DNA of 48,906 nt, taken from positions 1 to 48,906 of IMG/VR virus record IMGVR_UViG_3300017605_000108; one strand, given 5' to 3'. Below, piece after piece: positions 24,811 to 29,928 of the stretch. Positions within the stretch are counted from its first letter, which is position 1. Each line of letters opens with the position of its first letter. Both the position numbers and the translations under genes were made by a program. This DNA is from a virus. The notes beneath the pieces are model-generated. The model was not told where the DNA came from and made no database searches. It worked only from the letters and a program-made list of their open reading frames with translations.

Positions 24811-24840
24811 GAGCAACTCGGAGCAACTCGGAGCAACTCG
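24811..24840. repeat. Iterons: three tandem 10-bp direct repeats
   Basis: GAGCAACTCG occurs three times in perfect tandem (24811-24820, 24821-24830, 24831-24840). It is flanked by degenerate copies (GCTCG, CGGTCG before; GACGA after). The period of 10 bases, about one helical turn, would place binding sites on one DNA face. This is typical of initiator or regulator binding sites. Confidence 0.85.
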
Positions 24841-24857
24841 GACGACTAGAGCGCACA

Positions 24858-25144
24858 CGTATGGCTGTAAGTCGTTGAAGCGGTTGCACTTCGCCCACAA
24901 CCCCATTATACCACACTCTCTGCCGAAAGTCAACCCCCCTGTCCCCCCCTGCCCCTGTATTTACTACACTGTATCTCTCTTATTCTATTCTAATATATAT
25001 ATTATATATATATAAAAGAACACAAGAGGGAGACGGAACCAGCAAGACCGGGAGGGGGGAGGGGAGGGGTCGTCATTCGATAGAGAGTGTCGAAATCGGC
25101 GAATGACCGGAAGTGATTGAAAATCAACAACTTACAGTCATACG
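24858..25144. repeat. Long-range inverted repeat flanking early promoter and AT tract
   Basis: The 21 bases at 24858-24878 match the reverse complement of 25124-25144 at 19 positions; the arms are 245 bases apart. A second 11-bp inverted pair, AACTCGGACGA (24835-24845) and its complement (25177-25187), lies outside it, so the region has overall dyad symmetry. A smaller 8-bp pair, GTCATTCG/CGAATGAC, is at 25072-25079 and 25100-25107. Confidence 0.8.
24905..24933 (-). promoter_or_regulatory. Early leftward promoter (sigma70-type)
   Basis: On the minus strand TTGACT (24933-24928) is followed by exactly 17 bases and then TATAAT (24910-24905), a near-consensus host sigma70 promoter. Transcription would start near 24898, run through the iterons and read the replication operon from 24754 leftward. 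Confidence 0.85.
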
Positions 25145-25227
25145 GCCATGAGAAAACCTGACGAAACGATACGAGTTCGTCCGAGTTCTAACGACAGCTT
25201 ACGAGATGTTAGCCCCTCAAATTGAGG

Positions 25228-25404
25228 CTAGTCATTAGTAGCAAGGAAGTAGCTTATTGGATAGATAGCCAGAGCCATAGGCTTTCCATACTTCCAAGCC
25301 GCTCGCCAGAACAAAGCGTATCTAAGATACGATTGATAGCCCATGAGATTGTAATGATACCAATACATCTCATACAATCTCTGATGCTCTTCACGATTGG
25401 TCAT
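25228..25404 (-). CDS. Small aromatic-rich hypothetical protein (58 aa)
   Basis: The start at 25404 (MTNREEHQRLYEMYWYHYNL) has AAGGAG 5 bases upstream; a longer reading would lose this site. The protein is unusually rich in Tyr, Trp and Phe. A hydrophobic C-terminus (PMALAIYPISYFLA) may associate with membrane. It stands alone, upstream of the origin-like region. The function is unknown. Confidence 0.65.
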   Translation of the reverse strand: MTNREEHQRLYEMYWYHYNLMGYQSYLRYALFWRAAWKYGKPMALAIYPISYFLATND

Positions 25405-25438
25405 GATTCTCCTTTCTATCAGCGAAGCTGAAGCGGAC

Positions 25439-25483
25439 AGGGAGAGGTTTGCCACTCTAACTTATCGTGGTTATCCTCTCCCT
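25439..25483. repeat. Perfect 9-bp inverted repeat
   Basis: AGGGAGAGG (25439-25447) pairs with CCTCTCCCT (25475-25483), loop 27 bases, upstream of the gene at 25404. It is followed directly by the palindrome AGTCTAGACT (25484-25493) and, further on, CTGTCTAGACAG (25526-25537). Possible operators or transcript-processing hairpins. Confidence 0.7.
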
Positions 25484-25543
25484 AGTCTAGACTCATTCTC
25501 ACTCCAATCTTCTTTCATTGGTTGACTGTCTAGACAGAATTGA

Positions 25544-25624
25544 TTGTTGGCAAGCTGGTGTGCTAACGGGTAATGCACGTTATTCATCACGCCATTCAAC
25601 ATCCTAGGATGCACTCGCCAACAA
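25544..25624. repeat. 8-bp inverted repeat enclosing a 12-bp palindrome
   Basis: TTGTTGGC (25544-25551) pairs with GCCAACAA (25617-25624). Inside lies the perfect palindrome CATCCTAGGATG (25600-25611). The ~80-nt size recalls a tRNA, but no anticodon arm or T-loop can be drawn, so I call it a structured element only. Confidence 0.6.
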
Positions 25625-25664
25625 ACTGTTTAGCAGATGACACTGGAAGTCAGGAGATAAAGGA

Positions 25665-25749
25665 AGAGGCTAACCATATACTGATTAGCCTCTCTGTATG
25701 AAGTAACTTCCGCAAAGCGGAATGAAGACTAGCTTTTTGAATAGAAGCT
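25665..25749. repeat. Cluster of three hairpins downstream of gene 25771-26232
   Basis: AGAGGCTAA/TTAGCCTCT (25665-25673 and 25685-25693, 9 bp), TTCCGC/GCGGAA with an AAA loop (25708-25722) and CTAGCTT/AAGCTAG with a 9-base loop follow one another past the stop of the 153-residue gene. They may terminate or protect its transcript; T-runs are short. Confidence 0.65.
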
Positions 25750-25770
25750 AGAAAACTATGGTTGAGATTG

Positions 25771-26232
25771 TTACGCCGTAGGCGCAGCAGGCTTTGCAAA
25801 CTGCTTCTCAAATCCCGGCTTGATGAGATTGACCGCATCCTCAAGTGATACCTGAGCACCACGAGAGTAATTGCGAACAACCAGTCGAAACTGAGTCTGT
25901 GCTTCCTGCGGCCACGTCAAATCCACGTATTCAGCAAGTGGGTCACTAGCTGCCGTGTAATTGGCGTCATTCACTCCACCAATCAGGAAAGACACCAGAG
26001 AGGGTTCATCCTTTACTCCGGTGACTTCCATGAACTTCTCGATAGTAGGTGGGAGTGTTTCAGGCTTTGACTCGTCGAATGCTTCCCATGAAATGACCAT
26101 GGGATTCTTTCCACGAGTCTGACCAACTCGAATACGAGTTCCAATGCCGGAACGGGAAGCATTGATTTCATCAGCTTCCTTTTGCTTCGCTTCGAGTTCA
26201 ATCTCCTTTGCCGAACGCTCTTCATTACTCAT
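25771..26232 (-). CDS. Hypothetical early protein (153 aa)
   Basis: MSNEERSAKEIELEAKQKEADE starts with an acidic coiled-coil segment of ~30 residues. A compact alpha/beta domain follows (VGQTRGKNPMVISWEAFDES...SLVSFLIGGVNDANYTAASD) and the tail is FAKPAAPTA. AGGAGA lies 6-7 bases upstream of the ATG. It has its own near-consensus promoter (26322-26350) and is followed by hairpins, so it looks monocistronic and strongly expressed. I do not recognise the family. Confidence 0.7.
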   Translation of the reverse strand: MSNEERSAKEIELEAKQKEADEINASRSGIGTRIRVGQTRGKNPMVISWEAFDESKPETLPPTIEKFMEVTGVKDEPSLVSFLIGGVNDANYTAASDPLAEYVDLTWPQEAQTQFRLVVRNYSRGAQVSLEDAVNLIKPGFEKQFAKPAAPTA

Positions 26233-26321
26233 TTAACTATCTCCTAACGTGCCCGGAAGACTCGGCTTTCATGCCAGCTTTCAGGCTTTTGTCCAGTCAG
26301 GTCATCCGACTGGCTGAAACC

Positions 26322-26350
26322 ATTGTATCACACTATCGACTTGCTGTCAA
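26322..26350 (-). promoter_or_regulatory. Leftward promoter for gene 25771-26232
   Basis: On the minus strand TTGACA (26350-26345), 17 bases, then TACAAT (26327-26322). This matches the sigma70 consensus closely. A GCGC-GAAA-GCGC hairpin at ~26351-26362 abuts the -35 box. Confidence 0.85.
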
Positions 26351-26431
26351 GCGCGAAAGCGCAAGACAATACGCTTCAGCCAATCGGAGAACTAACGCTG
26401 ACCACCAGCCATCCGTTGTATCCATTAGCTA

Positions 26432-26495
26432 GATACAGGCTAACAGCACGACCTGTTATTTAATCCATGGTTTACCCATGTATTAACCTGTATTC
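26432..26495. repeat. Nested inverted repeats upstream of promoter
   Basis: GATACAGGCTAACA (26432-26445) is the near reverse complement of 26481-26495 (two mismatches in the core 13). Inside it TAATCCATGG (26461-26470) pairs with CCATGTATTA (26476-26485) at 9 of 10 positions. The outer arms are interrupted on one side by ~15 bases. No gene is present here. The surrounding 26351-26644 holds no ORF I can support. Confidence 0.65.
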
Positions 26496-26644
26496 TAACT
26501 AATATCGTTAACCACAAATAGCCACGATGACTATTGACACAATATCAGATGGCCAGAGGCCAGATTGCTACACCATTCTCTTTTATTGCGTGTCGCGAAA
26601 GACACTTCAGAGACTGGATTTATGCAGCAATAACAATACGTTAG

Positions 26645-26918
26645 ACCGTTATAGACTCAATACACCGGAGCAATTTGAGTTTATCTAGCCAGTGTATCGC
26701 TCTTGACGAATTTGACGCTGGCGAATGCTTGACTCCCGATGCTGCTGAACGATGATATGCAATGCTTCCTCACGGCACATACCACCGCGAGCTAGCACCT
26801 TGATTGCCTGTTGAATAGCTCTGAACTGAGCGAGAGGGAGCGAAATGAGATACATTGCTTGCTCTGAATTGGTCATCTGAATCTCTTTTCTGCTCCGGTC
26901 TATAGAGCCTATAACGGT
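26645..26918. repeat. Mini-gene cassette A: inverted-repeat bracket
   Basis: Arms at 26645-26672 and 26891-26918 are reverse complements at 25 of 28 positions (they share ACCGTTATAG and ACCGGAGCA). They enclose exactly one small gene, with 12 and 14 bases to spare. The left arm can also form a local ACTCAA/TTGAGT hairpin. The right arm can pair by GAGCCTA (26905-26911) with TAGGCTC (26940-26946) in the next bracket. Confidence 0.85.
26685..26876 (-). CDS. Mini-gene A product (63 aa), hypothetical
   Basis: The start at 26876 (MTNSEQAMYLISLPLAQFRA) follows AAGAGA. The product is a helical protein with two amphipathic helices and a very basic, Q/R-rich C-terminus (QQHRESSIRQRQIRQERYTG), suggesting nucleic-acid or protein binding. 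It is bracketed by the 28-bp inverted repeat, with the ribosome site just inside the right arm. Confidence 0.65.
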   Translation of the reverse strand: MTNSEQAMYLISLPLAQFRAIQQAIKVLARGGMCREEALHIIVQQHRESSIRQRQIRQERYTG

Positions 26919-26921
26919 GCG

Positions 26922-27201
26922 ATTGATTGGATACTCTATTAGGCTCACCAAGCTAGAAGTTAAATGCTACTAGCTCTGTTTGGTCGCGTTGATTCCAACG
27001 GATTTGAACATCTCAATCAAATCCAGCTTGTCCTGCGGAGTGAGTGCTTTCAGCTCAGCCACAAACTCCTGAAGTGTCTCATTCGGCAGCATACCGAAAA
27101 ACTGTCGGCAGGCTGCGACGAAAGTCATCTCTTTCAGGTTTTCATTCATTAGCTTGTCCTTTCGGATTAGCTTGATGAGTCTAACAGAGTATCCAATCAA
27201 T
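26922..27201. repeat. Mini-gene cassette B: inverted-repeat bracket
   Basis: Arms at 26922-26955 and 27168-27201 are reverse complements at 31 of 34 positions, including the perfect 16-mer AGAGTATCCAATCAAT. They enclose one gene with 14 and 18 spare bases. The bracket begins 3 bases after cassette A ends and ends 2 bases before cassette C begins. Two of its three mismatches become G-U pairs in the leftward transcript. Confidence 0.88.
26970..27149 (-). CDS. Mini-gene B product (59 aa), conserved-type small phage protein
   Basis: The start at 27149 has AAGGA eight bases upstream. The sequence NLKEMTFVAACRQFFGMLPN and LKALTPQDKLDLIEMF match a small phage protein pattern I recall (TFVxACRxFFGxLPxQTLxxFxxExKxLTxxDxxE), whose role is unknown. 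It is predicted to be fully helical. The gene is enclosed by the 34-bp inverted repeat. Confidence 0.7.
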   Translation of the reverse strand: MNENLKEMTFVAACRQFFGMLPNETLQEFVAELKALTPQDKLDLIEMFKSVGINATKQS

Positions 27202-27203
27202 TT

Positions 27204-27448
27204 GATTATGAGTCTAACGCATGGCTGGAATTGAGTGCTAGACAGAGACTGTTTTGATTAGCTTGTCGTTTGAGACAAGCCGACGAACACGAACGAGATA
27301 AGATTGACTAGCCATTGCCAGCTTGTGTCGTCTTATCTCACGATTGATGCGAGTCACCCTAACGTATTTCACTGGCACTGGTCGATTGTAGAGACTTGAG
27401 ATAAGCATTTTATGTCCTATTCTCCAGCCATCCATTAGACTCATAATC
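27204..27448. repeat. Mini-gene cassette C: inverted-repeat bracket
   Basis: Arms at 27204-27228 and 27424-27448 are reverse complements at 23 of 25 positions (GATTATGAGTCTAA and ATGGCTGG are shared). They enclose one gene with 9 and 15 spare bases. At the B/C boundary AATCAA-T-TTGATT (27195-27207) can form a small alternative hairpin. Confidence 0.85.
27238..27408 (-). CDS. Mini-gene C product (56 aa), basic hypothetical protein
   Basis: The start at 27408 (MLISSLYNRPVPVKYVRVTR) is preferred because AGGA lies seven bases upstream; in-frame ATGs at 27435 and 27444 fall inside the repeat arm. The product is strongly basic (NREIRRHK, VRVRRLVSNDKLIK) and beta/alpha mixed. The function is unknown. 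Confidence 0.6.
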   Translation of the reverse strand: MLISSLYNRPVPVKYVRVTRINREIRRHKLAMASQSYLVRVRRLVSNDKLIKTVSV

Positions 27449-28068
27449 GGTATTGCGCTATCGCCTCTAGCTTCACTGCATGGAATCCCGTATGTTTATC
27501 TTCAGCATATAGCTTTATTGTCACTGCATGTATCCACCGGCTTGCTAGATGGCCTTTTGCTTCATCTCAGGATTACTTACTAGCTCGCAATGTTGCTGTC
27601 TACCGTGCTTGGCTAGACTCAGGGAAGCTAGTTTCGTAATCACGTTACCAGCTTGTCAGGCCGATAATGAGTGTAGGCTACAAGTAGTGCATGGTCTAGC
27701 AGCGATTATCCTACATTCGCCGGTAGTCCACTGGGCTTACTAAGTCTGCCATCAGGCTTCAGATAGGCTCACAGATATACCGTCGCCAGTATACGGCCTA
27801 CTGCCACACTACATTGCATGGTCTTAGCTTACCATTTCTGAAAGGCTAGAGTAGTCCTGCCGATTGCACAGGGGCGTCTCTGCCTTGCGTCGCGTGCGAA
27901 CGAACTTACAGATAGTAGTATAGCATACCGTGTGCCGTGCTTATGTGATACCAACACAATACCTTGTGGTAGGTCAGAAGCATATCCACTCTATATAGTG
28001 TGTCTTATAATAGGGCAAATTCAATTCCATACACTTTCGCTGTTTGTTTGCATCTAATTGCTACGTCA

Positions 28069-28274
28069 TAAGTCCTTTAGAATCAATAGCTTAGCAGTGT
28101 ATGAAGTGTATTCATACATGAATCGTGTAAGAATTACGAATGATACACTGCCGCTCGTATCTGTATGCGTATGATACACCGGCGAGCGGCATGATTTATG
28201 CTTTGTGCAATGCCAAGTGCTTTGTATTAGAGAGTATCCTAAAATAATACACGGCGCTAAGTCCTTTAGAATCA
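28069..28274. repeat. 17-bp direct repeats flanking a structured segment
   Basis: TAAGTCCTTTAGAATCA occurs at 28069-28085 and again at 28258-28274, a period of 189 bases. Between them are GCAGTGTAT/ATACACTGC (28094-28102, 28143-28151) and the tall hairpin 28150-28190. Confidence 0.85.
28150..28190. repeat. 8-bp GC-rich hairpin
   Basis: GCCGCTCG (28150-28157) pairs with CGAGCGGC (28183-28190); the loop continues with TATC/GATA pairing. ATGATACAC occurs on both the 5' side (from 28139) and inside the loop (from 28171). It may act as a terminator for neither strand clearly, since no T-run follows. Confidence 0.7.
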
Positions 28275-28353
28275 TATAGATACGGGGGGTACTAATCCCT
28301 TAGTAGTTACATATCCGTTAGTGGGGGGCGGTGATTAACCACACAAGTCACCT

Positions 28354-28389
28354 ATCAAAACTAACACTAGCCGGTCATCAAAACTAACA
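28354..28389. repeat. Two 13-bp direct repeats upstream of late promoter
   Basis: ATCAAAACTAACA at 28354-28366 and 28377-28389, 23 bases apart (about two helical turns) and 108 bases upstream of the late -35 box. The spacing suggests a pair of regulator binding sites, possibly for an activator of late transcription. Confidence 0.75.
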
Positions 28390-28496
28390 AACTACATACA
28401 ATGGTTCCATACACTCAACAAACTATGAGAGATTCAAAAAATGAAATTTTCACACCATTCATTCAGTTTCGTTAAGGTTTCGCTTCATTTTGCCAC

Positions 28497-28525
28497 TTGA
28501 CAAAGAGCCTCATTTCGGGTATATT
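28497..28525 (+). promoter_or_regulatory. Late rightward promoter (sigma70-type)
   Basis: TTGACA (28497-28502), a 17-base spacer and TATATT (28520-28525). The predicted start is near 28532, 47 bases before the first late gene, which has GAGGGAGA at 28566-28573. This is the only strong plus-strand promoter I can see for the ~28.6-kb late operon. Confidence 0.85.
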
Positions 28526-28578
28526 GGGTTAGGGCCACAGGTCTCTATCTATTCGATTCAATCTAGAGGGAGATAAGA

Positions 28579-28971
28579 ATGATTCTAAGTGATGATGAGA
28601 TACAACAGAGAATTGAGTCTCCTATTAATTTACTTAACCGTTTAAGAACCTCATTAGATAAGACAATCACTCCACAAAGCCCCTGTCTCCCACCGAAAAG
28701 TGCAGATATAATTGAGGACTTAGAAAATAAAATTTCTAATACGCGCACTAAAGCTATTGGTATTCTTAATGCTGCAATGGATGAATTGCGCGTTCGCCTA
28801 CCTGAAGTTCAGAAGCCAGAGCGTTTAGCTGCGATAGCGGCTGAAATGTCTAAGGTTGTAGCTCACCAAGACTCCAAGAATACTGGAGACAAATCACTTT
28901 CACAGATTATTGTTTATGCACCGAAGGTGCAGAATATTGAGAATTATAAAGTAGTTGAAATAGCAGAATAA
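28579..28971 (+). CDS. Putative terminase small subunit
   Basis: The 130-residue helical protein begins MILSDDEIQQRIESPINLLNRL and ends in a beta-strand tail, SQIIVYAPKVQNIENYKVVE, a C-terminal pattern I associate with phage small terminases. It is the first gene of the late operon, two genes before the large terminase. It would recognise the packaging site and recruit the motor. A strong ribosome site precedes it. The role is inferred from position and pattern. Confidence 0.55.
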   Translation: MILSDDEIQQRIESPINLLNRLRTSLDKTITPQSPCLPPKSADIIEDLENKISNTRTKAIGILNAAMDELRVRLPEVQKPERLAAIAAEMSKVVAHQDSKNTGDKSLSQIIVYAPKVQNIENYKVVEIAE

Positions 28972-28978
28972 AAAGTAA

Positions 28979-29542
28979 ATGCCTGAGAAAGTAAAGGAAT
29001 CAGTTCAGCCATCTAGAGGATTCTTATCGAGAATCTTCGGTAGCGAACCTATGACTCCTGAGATACAAGAAGGAGTTAACATAGCTAGAAAAGAGAATCC
29101 TAACATGGCTCCAGTTGAACCATATGGATTCTTTTCTAGATTACTACAGCCTAACGCTCAGGCATACGCCAGTCCTGGTAGAAGTCTCTACGTAAATCCC
29201 ACTCAAATGCAAGGTTTATCTCCACAAGATGTAGCAGATACTTTAACTCACGAACAGCAGCATATAAATCAGATGCAAAATCGTGGGTATGGGCCAGGAA
29301 TGGAACTGCTACATCAAATGTTTGGCAATAATTCAAGGTTGCCTTATGGACAGCGGCCAGATGAAATGGATGCATTTCAAGCTGAGAAGAATCGCCGCTA
29401 TTCGATGGGCAGAACCCAAACTTCAGTGCCATCGTTTACTAATCCTGGTGAGTATTACATTCCACAAGGAGACATTAACTTACCAAATCCTAATAAGCCC
29501 AGACCTAAACCTAGCGTCATAATGCCTAAGACCATGTATTAG
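28979..29542 (+). CDS. Zincin-like (HExxH) virion or packaging-region protein
   Basis: The 187-residue protein has HEQQH at 91-95 (DTLTHEQQHINQMQ), the zinc-binding HExxH signature. Acidic residues at E129 and E136 (RPDEMDAFQAEK) could provide the third ligand, as in gluzincins. The segment before it, SLYVNPTQMQGLSPQDV, is like a substrate-binding strand. Flanks are proline-rich. Sitting between the terminase genes, it could be a maturation protease or a virion-borne peptidase. A purely structural use of the fold is the alternative. Confidence 0.55.
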   Translation: MPEKVKESVQPSRGFLSRIFGSEPMTPEIQEGVNIARKENPNMAPVEPYGFFSRLLQPNAQAYASPGRSLYVNPTQMQGLSPQDVADTLTHEQQHINQMQNRGYGPGMELLHQMFGNNSRLPYGQRPDEMDAFQAEKNRRYSMGRTQTSVPSFTNPGEYYIPQGDINLPNPNKPRPKPSVIMPKTMY

Positions 29543-29550
29543 GAGGAGAG

Positions 29551-29928
29551 ATGACTGACACTAAGGCAGAAACAGCAGCTAAGGTAGAAGCAAAGGAGGA
29601 AGCTAAAGAAGCTGCCACTGTTGCTAAAGAAGAAGCTAAGAAAGCGGCAGAAGCTAAGGAAGCTGAAGCTAAGGCAGCAGCAGAAGAAGCGGCTAAGGTA
29701 AAAGCTGGTGTGACTGTAGCTAAGGAAGCAAAGATTCATGAAGAAGCTGCTAAATCCAATGCAAAAGCAGAGGAGATGGCTAAGAAAGCGGCAGAAGCTA
29801 AGGTAAAAGAAAAGGCAGAGTGCTTACTAAAGGCTCATGCCATTCTCAAAGAACATAAGGGAATAGAATCAGATATTCCAGTTAGCCATGAATACTGGGG
29901 TCTGATGAATCGATTCAGGGCGCTCTAG
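29551..29928 (+). CDS. Ala/Lys/Glu-rich coiled-coil protein
   Basis: 125 residues. Residues 1-100 are almost entirely A, K, E and V in helical repeats (KEEAKEAATVAKEEAKKAAE), a long single helix or coiled coil. Residues 100-125 form a distinct end (SDIPVSHEYWGLMNRFRAL). A very strong AGGAGGAG site lies before the ATG. Its stop overlaps the GTG of the large terminase. It may be a terminase accessory or virion scaffold piece; unknown. Confidence 0.6.
   Translation: MTDTKAETAAKVEAKEEAKEAATVAKEEAKKAAEAKEAEAKAAAEEAAKVKAGVTVAKEAKIHEEAAKSNAKAEEMAKKAAEAKVKEKAECLLKAHAILKEHKGIESDIPVSHEYWGLMNRFRAL

Larger units (their letters stand above)
24790..25190. other. Candidate replication origin / control region
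   Basis: In ~400 gene-free bases one sees three iterons, a long inverted repeat, a C-rich tract at 24934-24955 and an alternating TA tract at ~24991-25014. There is also a G-rich tract at ~25050-25070 and two CGAGTT half-sites at 10-base spacing on the far side (25172-25187) in inverted orientation to the iterons. Iterons next to an easily melted AT tract are the usual hallmark of an origin. The leftward early promoter lies inside. Origin function is inferred. Confidence 0.55.
27449..28496. other. Gene-free, repeat- and hairpin-rich region before late promoter
   Basis: I see no frame here with a credible start, ribosome site and protein-like composition. The stretch contains four TGCATG motifs (27477, 27525, 27688, 27815), many short inverted repeats, a 17-bp direct repeat, a tall hairpin at 28150-28190 and two G-rich runs (28285-28290; 28323-28328). 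A large non-coding stretch is striking in a genome where nearly all other genes overlap. It could hold small RNAs, regulatory sites or a packaging/origin element. Confidence 0.6.

Noticed and set aside
24811-24840. CRISPR-like repeats
   Set aside because: Three 10-bp units in direct tandem without spacers; iterons are the right description.
25205-25228. Intrinsic terminator after gene 25228-25404
   Set aside because: CCTCA-AAT-TGAGG is a short stem with bulged C residues and no T-run.
25544-25624. tRNA-like size and 8-bp end pairing
   Set aside because: No anticodon arm, T-loop or D-loop consensus could be drawn on either strand, and the interior is a simple palindrome.
26013-26225. Alternative minus-strand frame (70 codons) inside gene 25771-26232
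   Set aside because: It lacks a ribosome site, whereas the 153-residue frame has AGGAGA, its own promoter and better composition.
27549-27743. A 64-codon plus-strand frame in the gene-free block
   Set aside because: Cysteine- and leucine-rich, unprotein-like composition, no ribosome site, and opposite to no known transcript.
28066-28275. A 69-codon minus-strand frame with ILKDL at both ends
   Set aside because: The matching ends come from the 17-bp direct repeat; it has no ribosome site and lies over strong hairpins.
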